From assembly GCA_963693365.1 (NCBI GenBank), contig CAVNZM010000006.1, positions 8,556,001 to 8,620,000 of the forward strand: a stretch of 64,000 nt of DNA, in the 5' to 3' direction. Shown here in pieces: positions 1 to 11,123 of this stretch. The position numbers were made by a program, and so were the translations under genes. The DNA is from Amoebidium appalachense (lineage: Eukaryota > Ichthyosporea). Within the stretch, counting starts at the first letter, position 1. Each line of letters opens with the position of its first letter. The notes beneath the pieces are model-generated. The model ran no database searches, had not been told where the DNA came from, and saw only the letters and a list, made by a program, of their open reading frames with translations.

Positions 1-58
1 ACATAAAGCATGGCACTCACGTATTCCAAAGGCACACGGTGTTTTCTTTGTTGACTAG

Positions 59-384
59 AGTCTAATAGACACAGAAACTATTTTTTCCGATGCACTTTGG
101 AAAATAGGGGAAAGGAGAGTTATCGGTATGTGGGTGGCGAGCGTTTTAAGTTAAAGGTGATGATGGGCGGGTGGGTGGGTGTAAGGGGCTGCAGGGGGGG
201 GGGGGGTGTTGGTGCAGATACTTTATTGATTGGTTATTTATTGGTTTATTTGTTTGTTTGTTTATTTGTTTATTGTGGTGGGGGGTCTTATAGGTGATTG
301 TAACGATTCTGATGCAACCCCCCCCCCCCCCCCCCCCCTCCACAGTTGGATCACCAAGCCCTACTGGAAAGAACGACTCTATCT
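59..384 (+). CDS. Candidate upstream exons of the 7TM receptor (unproven)
   Basis: Two short open stretches could be exons of the receptor gene that follows. The first runs from about 59, after a pyrimidine-rich TTGACTAG, to 125, just before a strong GTATGT donor. The second runs from 346, after CCACAG, to 384, before GTACTA. Joined in phase they read ...GKESYR-WITKPYWKERLYL, which would suit a basic cytoplasmic loop before TM4. A further open piece near 1162-1220 (SGGIVSWVFLIYTTNYSFL) looks like a membrane span, but I could not link it in phase to the TM5 exon. TM1 to TM3 and the start codon probably lie outside the window. Confidence 0.25.
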
Positions 385-1040
385 GTACTATACCCCCTCC
401 CCCCCCCCCCCCCCTCCCCCTGCCCCTCCTTTCCCCTTCCTCCTCCCTCCCAAATCTTGCATCCGGCCTCTTTCAGCCCCCCCCCCCCCCTCCCACATCC
501 TGCTCCCCACTCTCTCCCCTCGAGAGAAGAATACAGACACCCCCTTCTTGAAGATAGTTAAGGGTTAGTGATGTATAGAAAGATACATGGAAAATACTAG
601 CAAGTGCAGTCACACATATATCGACAGGAGTACAGACCCTAATGTTACATTGTGTACATGCACACACGTGAGAGGAAACACACACTTGAACATGTGTACA
701 TTGCATGAATGTTGGCACGGTATGAAGGAGGGAGGGGGGAGGGGGAGAAGGGGAATGGGGAGGGGGGGGCCAAGGAACAGAAAGGCATGGTGTTGGTGTG
801 GGTGGTTGTGTGTACTCTGTATGTGTGGGTTGGAAGGTGGCAGAGGTGGTGGCAGTGGTGGCTTGGGGGAGAAGGAGGGGGGAGTTGGGGAACGGCGCGG
901 GGGGAGGGGGGAGGGGGGGGGGGGGATGATGTAGACTCTTTGTGTGTGCTTCGCATAATCTGCATTGTGTCGTCCATCTTTAGTGTGTACTTCGTACTTC
1001 ATAACTCTTTCAGCCCCTCCCCCCTCCCCCTCCCCTTCCC

Positions 1041-1090
<50 letters not shown>

Positions 1091-1279
1091 TTCCCCTCCC
1101 TCCCCACCCCCCACCCCCCGGGGGGGAAGCCCACCCACGTCTACTCGCCTACCAGCCTTCCCGAAGTATCCGGTGGTATTGTCAGTTGGGTGTTTCTCAT
1201 CTACACCACCAATTACTCTTTCTTACCTCGGCTGCGCCCCTCCCCTCCCCCCCCCCCCCCCCTCTCGCCCCCCCCCCTC

Positions 1280-1310
<31 letters not shown>

Positions 1311-1435
1311 AACTACTACGATGCTTCGCTGCCCGTGGCACTACTATAGACTCTCGCACGTTTTCTCTATCTCTACCCCCCCCCCCTCCCCCCGCCCCCC
1401 CACCTCTTTCCACTCAGTTTCTTTCTCTTTCTCTC

Positions 1436-1478
<43 letters not shown>

Positions 1479-1510
1479 CGCTCTCCCCCCATACACTGGC
1501 ACGCCCGAGC

Positions 1511-1546
<36 letters not shown>

Positions 1547-1548
1547 AG

Positions 1549-1865
1549 ATGGTACGTGCCTCTGGGTGTAGCACTAGTCTGCCTTGTCAGTGCCAATCTC
1601 TACGTGTGGTATGCCGTCAACAGGAGGCTAAGAATATGGCAGGGTATGTGTGTCCGCTACCCCCCCCCCCCCCCCCCAATCCACGGAGGATGGGCTCTGC
1701 TTGTGATGCATACTCTCTATTTGTGTGTCCTTTGCAATATGCATTGTGTGGCCCGCCATGAATTTGTACTTCTTACTCGGTAGCACAATAATCCCCCCCC
1801 CCCCCCCCCCCCCCCCCCCCACACACACACACAAACACGCTCACACACACACACACACAAACACA

Positions 1866-1923
<58 letters not shown>

Positions 1924-1935
1924 CGCATACACACA

Positions 1936-2009
<74 letters not shown>

Positions 2010-2192
2010 GGGGGGAAGCGGGCTTGTGTTCTGAAATTTACTTCCGTAGCCATCAACTTGCAAGTTATGTTTTGTAGGAGTGGAGGTTGTGGAACGATTC
2101 GCGGATGGGATAATAATGAATGTGGCTCACATCTGCTCCCGACCAATCAAATATGTGGATAGTTATGGGCTCCCCCCTCTTCCTTCCCAAGC

Positions 2193-2280
<88 letters not shown>

Positions 2281-3097
2281 TGCGCACGCACAATACGCAC
2301 GCCCCCCCCTCTCCCCTCCCCCCCTCTCCCCCCCCCACACACACACCAACGAACCCTTCATTTCTTCTCATTTTTTTTTCATTTTTTTTTTTCAGGACTC
2401 TACACGGCTGAGAGTGAGCAACAAAAAGCCGCCATGAAGCGAGAGGCCAGTCGTCTCCTTGTGTATCCCTTCATCTACCTTGTGCTTAATCTATTTGCGT
2501 TTATGAACAGGTACCGATGCGTACCCCTCCCCCCCCCCCCCTCCCCCCCCCCCTCCTCCCCCCCCCCCTCCCCCCCCCTTCCTCCTCCTCCTCCCCCCTC
2601 CCCCCCCCCTCCCCTCCCTCCCCCCCCCCCCCCCCCCCCCCCCCCCCGCTCTCCCTGCCTACATGTACACATGTCACCCTCTCTACTACTTTTGCATTGT
2701 TCCAAATCTCTTTGCTTTCGTAAACCGGTACGGACGTGTACACCCCCCAACCTCGCCTGCTTCTTCTTCCTTGGAGAAAACAAGAGCACGAAAGCCAGCA
2801 CAGGCACATGTTTTCTTTCTACAGCACACGCTTATTATTAGCACACATGCGTGTTTTGTGATTTATAATATGCTTGTAAGAAGCATACACATAGCGCGAA
2901 AACCACGGAGGGCTCTTCTGACCTTTTTCTAGGGATCTTTCCTCACCTACCATTACCTGAAAAACAGTTCTAATAATTTTTTATATTTTTTTTTTTCTCC
3001 CTCACAGGATTGAGGATATTTTTACACCCGATGACCCGCCCATCTTTCTTTTTGTATGGCTACATACCATCACAGCACCCCTGCAAGGTGAGAACCC

Positions 3098-3152
<55 letters not shown>

Positions 3153-4364
3153 ACACACACACTCCCCCCACCTCCCCGCTTCCCTTCTCTTCTCCTCTCT
3201 GTATGGGTTAGTTGGGGAGCTTGGTAGAAGCCCACCCTAAACTTTGCTCGTTTTCTTGGATTTTCGTGGTGTGTGAAAGTATATAGTTGTGGTAATTGTT
3301 TGTGTTTTGCTGCTTTTCGAAATAGCCTTGGTCTCTTTGAAAAAGGGAAGGAGAAGGAGGATTAGGATACCAGGGCAGCCAGGACAGAAAGCCAGAATTT
3401 TTATATGTGCAAAATAAAATACAAACAAAAAGATTTAAAAATAAAAGTAAGAAGAGGGCAAAGGGGAAGAAGGAGGAGGAAAAAAGGGGCAGAATGAAAG
3501 AGTGGTAAAAAAGGGACAGAATGAAAGAGTGGTAAAAGGGACAGAATGAAAGAGTGGTACGAAAGGGACAGAACGAAAGAGTGGTAAGAAAGGGACAGAA
3601 CGAAAGAGTGGTAAAATGGGACAGAACGAAAGAGTGGTAAAAAAGGGACAGAACGAAAGAGTGGTAAAAAAGGGACAGAATGAAAGAGTGGTAAAAAAGG
3701 GTCAGAATGAAAGAATGGTAATGTGTCATGCCACCACCTAGTGTTAAAGAATATGTGGAAAACTTCTCGATGGCATGCATCGAATTTCCCCCTGTATGTT
3801 GATATCCCAAAAATGGATATCCCATATATGGTAAAAACCAATCAGTGCGCTCAATTTTATCCGCATTGATGGGCCATGAGCCACTTAATGAGGTCATTTT
3901 GACATCAACACGATTTCCCGTTGCATCGATTAACCTGTTCATACCGGCACATTTCCCTAGATAGTCACCTCAGAAACACAGAAACAGTACAAAAGTATAC
4001 GAAATAATGACATTTTTCCTAAACCAACTTAGAAACGCATGTAGGTAAGGCATATACGTGTCGATATTTACAATTTACTTGAGCTTTTTCTATCGATTTT
4101 GAGTCGCGATAGAGTTGTTTAGAGCTGTTTAGAGCTGGCCCGCTGCCGGCAAAATCAGTTAGTGCCGGCCCGAAGAGGTTAAGGCCGACATAGAGCTTAG
4201 GCTGTTGCTCACACATCAAATTCAACATGCAGGGGCTTTGAATGCCGTGTGTTATGGTCTGGACTCGGACACTTATTCCAAACTGACCTGGGCTAACATT
4301 AAGGTATCATCCCTCCCTCCAACCCCAAACCCAACCCTCATCCCCCCTCCCAGCATCCCCCCGC

Positions 4365-4398
<34 letters not shown>

Positions 4399-4557
4399 CC
4401 CTCCCCTCCCTTCACGTCCTCTCCCCTCCCCCTCCCTCCCTCTTTCTGTCTATTTTTATGTCTCCACCTCCATAAATTCCAATACCTCTACGAGATACCA
4501 CCCGCCCCTCCCACCGATCCCCCCCCCCCCCCCCCCCTCCCCATCCCCCCCTCCCCC

Positions 4558-4592
<35 letters not shown>

Positions 4593-4973
4593 CCCTCCCC
4601 CTGCCCGCCGCCCGCCTACCCGCCCGCCCGCCTACCCAGCCGCCCGACATACACGCTCGCGCATTTTTCTTGCGTTTTGCTTCTCGCCGCAACCGTAACT
4701 TTTCCTGCTGCTCTTGCCTGTGACTTCTCTCTGTTTGCATAAGTAACCTTGCTCGCCTCTGGTCAAGACGGGTGACTCATCCATTATTCAAGTAAAGCAG
4801 TATCTGAGTTGGGTTTCATATACAGAGTGAATGGGTCGAAACTCGGGTACTGTGGATGACTCGGGCCCCTTATTGAGAACGAGCTCCTCTTTTTTTGACG
4901 CACTAATACACCTTGTGTTTGCTTTCTGAAAGTTCACTGTGTTATCCGTCTTGTTTGTACTTTGTAAAACACT

Positions 4974-5011
<38 letters not shown>

Positions 5012-5173
5012 CTCCCTTTCTATACAAATTTATGCTGCATATGGGCTCTGTGTGGGCTCTTTGGTATACCTTCAGCACGTCTTTCCTTTGTGTGAAGATG
5101 TAGTTCATACTTGTGTTTGCGTTTTCTGACGTCGACCCCCCCCCTCTCCTCCTCCTCCTCCTCCTTCCTCTCG

Positions 5174-5265
<92 letters not shown>

Positions 5266-5411
5266 CCATTTTTGGCCGGAAAAATGAAAGGCGCACGGTG
5301 CAAGAGTATCCCGTCGGGAGAGTCGACCGTCCAGGCCGATACCAGCCCCTTGCCCAATTTGAGATCGATGAAGACGATGAAGATGATATATATCCAATGA
5401 GAAGCTCTTAA
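1549..5411 (+). CDS. Seven-transmembrane G-protein-coupled receptor, class E / cAMP-receptor-like (3' part)
   Basis: Five exons join in phase: 1549-1643, 2396-2510, 3008-3087, 4233-4303 and 5265-5411, all with GT-AG borders. The first encodes TM5 ([20 protein letters not shown]) followed by basic NRRLRIWQ. The second encodes the third cytoplasmic loop and TM6 (REASRL, then [16 protein letters not shown]). The third and fourth encode TM7, split inside the codon for the glycine of PLQG ([13 protein letters not shown] / [10 protein letters not shown]). The last encodes a 48-residue tail with an acidic EIDEDDEDD cluster. The YP in TM6 and the PLQG-x-x-NA-x-x-YG pattern in TM7 are typical of cAMP-receptor-like and fungal/plant GCR1-type receptors, which sense extracellular ligands and signal through heterotrimeric G proteins at the plasma membrane. 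Ligand unknown. The N-terminal half is unresolved. Confidence 0.75.
1684..1822 (+). repeat. Dispersed poly(C)-tailed repeat, copy in receptor intron
   Basis: The unit starts GAGGATGGGCTCTGCTTGTG, continues through GCATACTCT and GCATTGTGTGG, reaches TTGTACTTCTTAC and ends in a run of Cs. The same order of motifs recurs at 4660, 16700, 18757, 28372 and 33040 in introns of this and other genes. Confidence 0.6.
1820..2277 (+). repeat. (CA)n microsatellite tracts in receptor intron
   Basis: Two long (CA)n tracts (about 1820-2007 and 2193-2277) fill most of the intron between the TM5 and TM6 exons. No coding signal is seen in the ~180 bases between them. Confidence 0.9.
3208..3955 (-). other. Unidentified ORF remnant on the minus strand inside a receptor intron
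   Basis: Reading the minus strand from about 3942, some 70 residues of non-repetitive sequence (for example [19 protein letters not shown] and [18 protein letters not shown]) precede a long stretch translated from the 27-bp minisatellite. The first part has ordinary amino-acid composition and could be a fragment of a mobile-element protein. I do not recognise it, and a stop codon lies just upstream. Confidence 0.2.
3493..3725 (+). repeat. 27-bp minisatellite, about nine units
   Basis: Nine imperfect units of AAYGAAAGAGTGGTAA followed by AAAAGGGACAG lie in the TM7-splitting intron. Units differ by single substitutions (AAT/AAC) and by small length changes in the A run. Such intronic arrays arise by replication slippage or unequal exchange. 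Confidence 0.9.
4660..5008 (+). repeat. Dispersed poly(C)-tailed repeat, long copy in last receptor intron
   Basis: About 320 bp of unique-looking sequence ends at ACTTTAACCC and runs into ~31 Cs (4978-5008). From about 4763 it matches the copy near 33150 closely: both carry GTATCTGAGTTGGGTTTC, then GGTCGAAACTCGGGTAC, then GTGGATGAC and GGGCCCC in the same order and spacing. This copy lacks the GAGGATGGGCTC segment found in the others. It keeps the distal GTGTTATCCGT and TTGTACTTTGTA segment. Confidence 0.7.
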
Positions 5412-5676
5412 ATAGCGTCAGGTGGAGTCAGGTGTGATGTGCAACCAATCAGATTTACCGGTAATTTGGCCCTTTGGTGGAGTAGATGGGGAACTGCAAG
5501 TTTCTTGTCGTTTCTTTAGTTTATTGTAATAGACGAATGTGGGTATACATGTATGGATGGTAGAAAAACGGGCCTCACTAAACTTGAATAACGGAACGTG
5601 GGCATTGTGTCATCTTTCCATTCTTTAATTCCTTCTCTTCCTTTCTTTCTTCCTTTCTTTCTTTTTCCTTTTTCCT

Positions 5677-5741
<65 letters not shown>

Positions 5742-6187
5742 TTTGTGGTGGTGGTGGTGGTGGTGGTTGGTTGGTTGGTTGGTTGGTTGGGTGGGTGGGT
5801 GGGTGGGTCGGTGGGGGGGACGATTGAAAATAGCATGTTGTCCACATGCTAAATTTTCCCTCATTAAAGAGATCATAGTTAAACAAATCTTGTTAGATAC
5901 AACCGGCAACCACAGTAATTGCATGTATGAATGTTGATGTTTTGGACCCGTTAAAAGGCGAGCTGCATGGGAATGTAATAATTATAATCTGACCTAAATG
6001 GCATGTACATCCAATGGTTTCCTGTTAATAAAAATTTTATACTTGCACAATGTTGCAACCGCACACATATTGTGCAATCATAACGATCAAATAAACAAAT
6101 GCGTTTACGTTCTGTGCAGCTGCCACATGCATGTTAGTGTGTGGAACGTCCGGTTCACTGTAATGCCTCCCCCCTCCCTCCCTTTCC

Positions 6188-6246
<59 letters not shown>

Positions 6247-6286
6247 CTCACCCACCCACCCACCCTACCCACACACACACACACAC

Positions 6287-6325
<39 letters not shown>

Positions 6326-6450
6326 GTGGGGAGGATGAGACCCACCACCAACTGTATGTCCAATAGAAGGTGTGCCGACGTCTCTCTCCCCCCCCCGCCC
6401 CCCTCCCCCCGGTCGGTTTACACGTGCCAGGGTCACCACCACAAGATTCA

Positions 6451-6500
<50 letters not shown>

Positions 6501-6618
6501 ACCCACCAGTTTGACCCAATGTAAGACTTACGTGGGGGGGGGTGGGTCCTATCTTCCCCCCTATCAAAAAATCCCCTAATGATTTTCCGAATCCACCGGC
6601 ACGTCCAAACAACTTCGC
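5412..6618. other. Intergenic region with homopolymer runs
   Basis: No gene is seen. The region holds a poly(C)-poly(T) compound tract (about 5679-5744) followed by GTGGTGG/GGTT repeats, a poly(C) run (6189-6244) followed by (CA)n and poly(A), and a ~45-base poly(G) run (6452-6498). The AT-rich stretch 5860-6160 has no convincing ORF. Confidence 0.6.
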
Positions 6619-7287
6619 GTGACTACACATACACACACCAAAAACGAATTCGTGTTGGGCCTCAAAGCCACATCCGCGTCCTATCCTCTTTTCTCTCTCT
6701 CCGATCTCGTCCTCTCCCCGTCTGCTCTTCCCCTCTCTCCCCCCTCCAATCCCAATCCACACACCCCCTTTTCCCCCAACACCAATTCTCGATCGATTGT
6801 GAAGGAGCGGTTTGTGTGGCATGCTATCCCGGCGGAAGATAGAGCAGATGACAGCTCGCACTTACCGGGACTGTGTTTGATGGATGCGTTTCCTGTACAT
6901 TTATCGTTCGTTGAACAGCTGTGCGAGTATGAAAAGAGTAGGCAATTGCTCCCGAGATATATGTATATTAGTGAGCGTGTGAGTAAATCTCTAAAAGACC
7001 AGTTAGTTTATGAGTTGCCGTTTTCTTATTGTGTGAAGGCTTTACAGTGGAGATGTAACAAATACAAAGTTTTCAGATGTGTATGCCCTACACCAAACAA
7101 CACACCACACCAATTCAAACGAACATGCCCCCCAAAATGTGGTTTGCTCTCAACCTGTATTACTCCAGACATACACACCCGGTTTACCCGGGCCCATACA
7201 CAACATGCCACAGTGAAAGACCTACCGAATTTCACCATGCTTGATTTCATCTACACACTTCTACTGTTCCGAACGTGTATAGATTAG
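6619..7287 (+). CDS. Hypothetical ORF, possibly a partial exon
   Basis: An open frame of 222 codons ends in TAG at 7285-7287. Its first third is low-complexity Ser/Pro-rich sequence. From about 6784 it has ordinary composition, for example VKERFVWHAIPAEDRADD, then LPRYMYISERVSKSLKDQL and SYCVKALQWRCNKYK, and stays open for about 170 codons without simple repeats. I do not recognise a domain. It may be one exon of an undetected gene, a pseudogene or chance. No clear start codon context or polyadenylation signal supports it. Confidence 0.3.
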   Translation: MTTHTHTKNEFVLGLKATSASYPLFSLSDLVLSPSALPLSPPSNPNPHTPFSPNTNSRSIVKERFVWHAIPAEDRADDSSHLPGLCLMDAFPVHLSFVEQLCEYEKSRQLLPRYMYISERVSKSLKDQLVYELPFSYCVKALQWRCNKYKVFRCVCPTPNNTPHQFKRTCPPKCGLLSTCITPDIHTRFTRAHTQHATVKDLPNFTMLDFIYTLLLFRTCID

Positions 7288-7715
7288 GCTATCTGGACAA
7301 AATTTAATGCAGTCTCAGAATACCTACTAAGGTGTACACAACCTAAAAATAAAAAATAAAAAAAATAAACCTGTATCTCCACATATGATGTCTATCTGAT
7401 ACGTTATATCTCCAAAAAAAAATCTGTATGATTTAAGTGTAACATCGATTTGTTGTACATGTATATCTTGTTGGGTGAAAGCACTGTTGGCGTTGGTACC
7501 AACAACTCATCACAGCTCACCTACATGTCGTTAATAAACAGCACATTCCCCCCCCTGTTACTACACACATAGCCAAAAAAACGAATTCGTGTGACTACAC
7601 ATACACCAAAAAAAAGAAAAACGACCTTAAGTTGATCCCTGTCACCAAACAAGTGGGGAGGTCAAACCACATGTTTTTAAGGTCTCAATTGCGAGATTGT
7701 GCCTTGGTTGCGGGG

Positions 7716-7752
<37 letters not shown>

Positions 7753-8127
7753 TGGGATTGCTCGGTACTACAGTATCCCTACAGGGTTTAACATCAGATA
7801 CATGGGTGTCTGAATGTCGGGTTCTCATGTTGGGTCTCAAGTGCAAACATTTTCTTTGACAAATTATTACACCCAAGAGTGTTCAGAAACTTTTCTACCG
7901 TCCTATACTCAAATGATGATATTCAATAATTATGAGCTGAGAACATAGTATTACCATGCAAGGGGCCAAAAAAAAGCCACCGAAAGGGTCTTTAATAACT
8001 TTCATTCAATAAGCTACACGTATGTACATTAATCATATACCCCAGGCCCCCGGAGGCAGAAGGGGAGGGGGGGGGGGGGGGGGGGAGGGGGGTGTTTGTC
8101 GTTCAATCAAATCAATATGGGCTGTGC
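7288..8127. other. Non-coding spacer
   Basis: AT-rich sequence with poly(G) runs at about 7711-7751 and 8064-8094 and no credible ORF. A short phrase, ACGAATTCGTG(T) beside CACATACACCAAAAA, occurs near 6640 and again near 7580, which suggests a small local duplication. Confidence 0.5.
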
Positions 8128-8733
8128 CTACTCCGCCTTGTGAAATACAACCGCCCTATCTTCCAGCTTGCCATACATCTTCTGTAGATGCCGCTTGGTC
8201 AGGCGATACTTTAACCCCATAGACAGCAGCGTGTAGCCGGGGAGCAACTTAAAGAGCGCGTCCAAAAGTTCATCTCCCACTTCGGCAAAGAAAATGGCGC
8301 TGCACTCAAACCACAGCTCTTTAAGCACTTCAAATCGTAGCACGTCAACAATAATCGTGTTGATGGCGCCCTTTAACACTTCAACACCACCGTTTATCCC
8401 TTCGACTTTAGGCCTCTGTGCCAGCTCCACCGCCCTCTGAACCATCCCATTAATGTTTTCGTAGGACAGAAGAGAGGCAACGTCGGTGACTTTGGGTATG
8501 TTTGGTAGAGACGGGATGTTGATTAGCTGAAGCTTTACCGCGCAGCGAAGATAGAGAAAAGCGGTGAAGGAAACACTAAAAACGACACCGGCAAAGGGGA
8601 CGATGGTGCTTGCAAGGGTGGAGGCAAGGACGGAGCCCTTGGAGAGTGTGCGTGCGGAACTTCTTTCGTATTCGACAATAGCGTGGATTTCACTGCGAGA
8701 AAGACGTGCGGCGGGGGACTGGTGCATGGCCAT
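8128..8733 (-). CDS. Orphan single-exon membrane protein, 201 aa
   Basis: An uninterrupted minus-strand frame of 201 codons starts at ATG (8733) and ends at TAG (8128-8130). It has none of the simple repeats that make most long ORFs here meaningless. Residues about 33-65 form a hydrophobic stretch (STLASTIVPFAGVVFSVSFT, then AFLYLRC) likely to be one or two membrane spans. The rest is mixed helical sequence, with VAELAQ-type heptads replaced by AVELAQRPKVEG, and a basic C-terminal part (LKYRLTKRHLQKMYGKLEDR). No family is recognised. It is the only intact cellular-looking gene on the minus strand here. A small organellar or ER membrane protein is possible, but that is inference. Confidence 0.6.
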   Translation of the reverse strand: MAMHQSPAARLSRSEIHAIVEYERSSARTLSKGSVLASTLASTIVPFAGVVFSVSFTAFLYLRCAVKLQLINIPSLPNIPKVTDVASLLSYENINGMVQRAVELAQRPKVEGINGGVEVLKGAINTIIVDVLRFEVLKELWFECSAIFFAEVGDELLDALFKLLPGYTLLSMGLKYRLTKRHLQKMYGKLEDRAVVFHKAE

Positions 8734-8801
8734 TTTGAAGTATTAAAATCGGACAAGAGAAAGCTCGTAACAACTTTATCATAAACAGTGTGGGTGGGGG
8801 A

Positions 8802-8834
<33 letters not shown>

Positions 8835-9538
8835 TATGACGGTGCATTATTATTTATGACGGTGCTTCTTATAGCAGTACTCAACGTTAACTTGAAAGTG
8901 TTGCAGATAGGTGGCTGTCTATAGGAGGGATTGTGGATTTTGTTTTGTTTTTCAAGGTGCTTTGGTGATTGATTCAGTCTCGATCAGGTACCAAGTCAAG
9001 TTGTGCCTGTCTGTGCGTGAGCCAAGACTGCGGCAAATGATGAGAGGAGCGGCTTTATATACCAGCAAAAAGCATCGATGGAATGTTGGGACTGCGTGAT
9101 AGGCTCCCCTCCTTGGCTTTGGCAGGCTGGAGCTTTGCATATATGCGAACCTCATACATAGGCAAACGACCCGTAAAAACCAAATAAAATCCCACGCCAC
9201 ACTACCTAAGACCTCAAGACTCAGTTATTTTTAGTATGGTGACGAAACCAAGCAGTATATAAGTAGATAATATAGTAGATATTCCACCCCGAAATCGAAG
9301 CTATGCTCAGTTACATGTCCCAAGCTGCTTGGGGGCTCGATGTGGCAACGATGCCAAAATGAGGACATGTTGGCCGCCAGGTGGCGATCGCAAGGAAAAT
9401 AATTATAGACTATTATATGTGTTAGATATATTGTTATGGGGCCCACAAACTAAATAAAATGATGGCGGAAACTCTCTTCATTTAATTTCAAGTTATTAGT
9501 TTGTTGACAAACTGGGACTTACTAGCCGAATGATTAGA

Positions 9539-9539
<1 letters not shown>
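8734..9539. other. Spacer upstream of the LINE
   Basis: It contains an (ATT)n tract (about 8801-8834), with the phrase TTATTTATGACGGTGC repeated twice in tandem near 8831-8865. Short ORFs of 60-80 codons occur on both strands, but none is supported. The single-exon gene's promoter presumably lies at the left end. Confidence 0.5.

Positions 9540-9606
<67 letters not shown>
9540..9606. repeat. (TA)n microsatellite
   Basis: About 33 TA units directly precede the 5' end of the non-LTR retrotransposon. They may have been the insertion site or may have expanded after insertion. Confidence 0.95.
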
Positions 9607-9612
<6 letters not shown>

Positions 9613-9619
9613 CATTTAC

Positions 9620-9847
9620 TCACTTCATTTTTTGGAGTTTCGACTCTGACAAGTTGTTGATCACATCACTTGAACTTTCGCGAATCTGAATCTTGTGTAC
9701 GGTTGCACGTTCAAATAGACTCACTTCATTTTTTGGAGTTAACGTTTCGACTCTGACAAGTTGTTGATCACATCACTTGAACTTTCGCGAATCTGAATCT
9801 TGTGTACGGTTGCACGTTCAAATATCACACTCACTTCATTTTTTTGT
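9620..9847 (+). repeat. Tandem ~100-110-bp monomers at the LINE 5' end
   Basis: Unit 1 (9620-9720) and unit 2 (9721-9830) both begin TCACTTCATTTTTTGGAGTT and end TTGCACGTTCAAATA. They are nearly identical apart from an AACG insertion and a few bases at the end of unit 2. A third, truncated unit starts at 9831. The array lies just before the first ORF of the element, as promoter-bearing monomers do in some LINEs. Confidence 0.85.
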
Positions 9848-9876
9848 GAAAAACACGTGGTAACACACACACCACT

Positions 9877-11123
9877 ATGAGCAAGACACCCCGCAGTCGC
9901 TCTCGGGGAGCCGGTAGGCCACCAACCGGTACGGGCCCCTCTGGCCGTGGAAGATCCCAAAGATCCTATTGTGAACTCCACCCCCATGCATGTGGACTCT
10001 CAAGATTCCACTGCAGCTCGTGGTGCTCAGAAGCACGGCTACCCAGCCTCTTCAGATGATGAGTCCGCGGCTGGAGAGCCCCACTCCAAGAATCCCCGCA
10101 TTTCCTCTGCTACTGAAGATGATTTGCGTGAGGAAAACCGACGTCTTCACGAGCAACTCCAGTAGATCTCACTGAAGCAAACAAGGCTCTCACTGCGACG
10201 GTCTCGCGTCTATCCGAGCAGATTTCTCGTCTTGAAGCAATGCTGTCTACTCCTCGGCAACCTGACTCGTCTCGGCCTATTCCTCAAGCAGCATCCGAAC
10301 CCGTCCGTGTTGAGCCTGCTCCTGTTCGAATTCCCCCTGTTTTCCCTGCTCCCCGTGACGCTGTTGGCGATACTACTGCCCGGACCGGTGGTACCACTCA
10401 TGCACTCGCTTCTCAGACTGAGTCGGTGCGTGAGCCCCAGCAGCGTTCTTATGCCACGGCTGTTGCTCAAGGCCCCGATGAGCTTCGCTCTGTGCACGTG
10501 GCTCGCTCCATTCACAGTATCGGTCAAAACGTCCACCTTGTTGATGATTTTGTGAATGCGGCTCAACGACTCAAGGCTCGTCCGCCCAAGCAGCCAGTCC
10601 AGCATACCACAGGCACGGCCTCTGGCCAATCCTCCTCTGACCTCACCGCGGCGTATGTCCGTCTTTTCCGTCGTTCAGTTACATCCGCGAAATCAAGGCG
10701 GACTTCCGGGCCTTCCGAGTGCGCACGAGTCTTATCCATTCCTACTCGTTCATTGGTGGCCAGATTCTTGAGCTATTGGTGGATCCCGGGTATGCCGTGG
10801 CCCTCACTGATCACCTCCGCCGTTGCACCCTTGAGGTGCTCAACCCCAAGGACTTCCAACCCGATGCAGAAGGGGACATCAAGAAGAAGGAACTGTTGGA
10901 CGCCAAGACCAAGCCAACTACTATGTTGCGTCGGCGTCTGTGCAAACAGATGAGTATTTCCAGCATGCTTGTGCTGAAGCAGAGAAGGGGGGCCGGCCGG
11001 ATCATGCTGCGCGTTCTCGTGGGGTTCTTGACTTCTACAAACGTTGGTTGGACAAACTTCCGGCTGAATCTCAGTGAAGCCTATATCGGTCTATTTTTGG
11101 TATGTTCGGGGATTACAACATAA
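9877..11123 (+). pseudogene. LINE ORF1 (gag-like), frameshifted
   Basis: Reading starts with MSKTPRSRSRGAGRPPTG at 9877, shifts frame by 9947 (STPMHVDSQDSTAARG...), shifts again by 10240 (proline/arginine-rich) and again by about 10700 (GGQILELLVDPGYAVALTD). A short heptad-like piece, DDLREENRRLHEQLQ (about 10120-10162), suggests a coiled coil, as in many LINE ORF1 proteins that bind the element RNA. No zinc knuckle was found. The frame changes look like single-base indels of decay. Confidence 0.6.

Noticed and set aside
709-1783. Long proline-, cysteine/valine- or histidine/threonine-rich ORFs (up to 350 codons)
   Set aside because: They are translations of poly(C), (CA)n and (TG)n in several frames at once. 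They have no start context or domain, and they overlap proven intron boundaries.
9877-10059. A small basic protein starting at 9877 as a separate gene
   Set aside because: It is the N-terminal piece of the frameshifted LINE ORF1, directly downstream of the LINE monomers.
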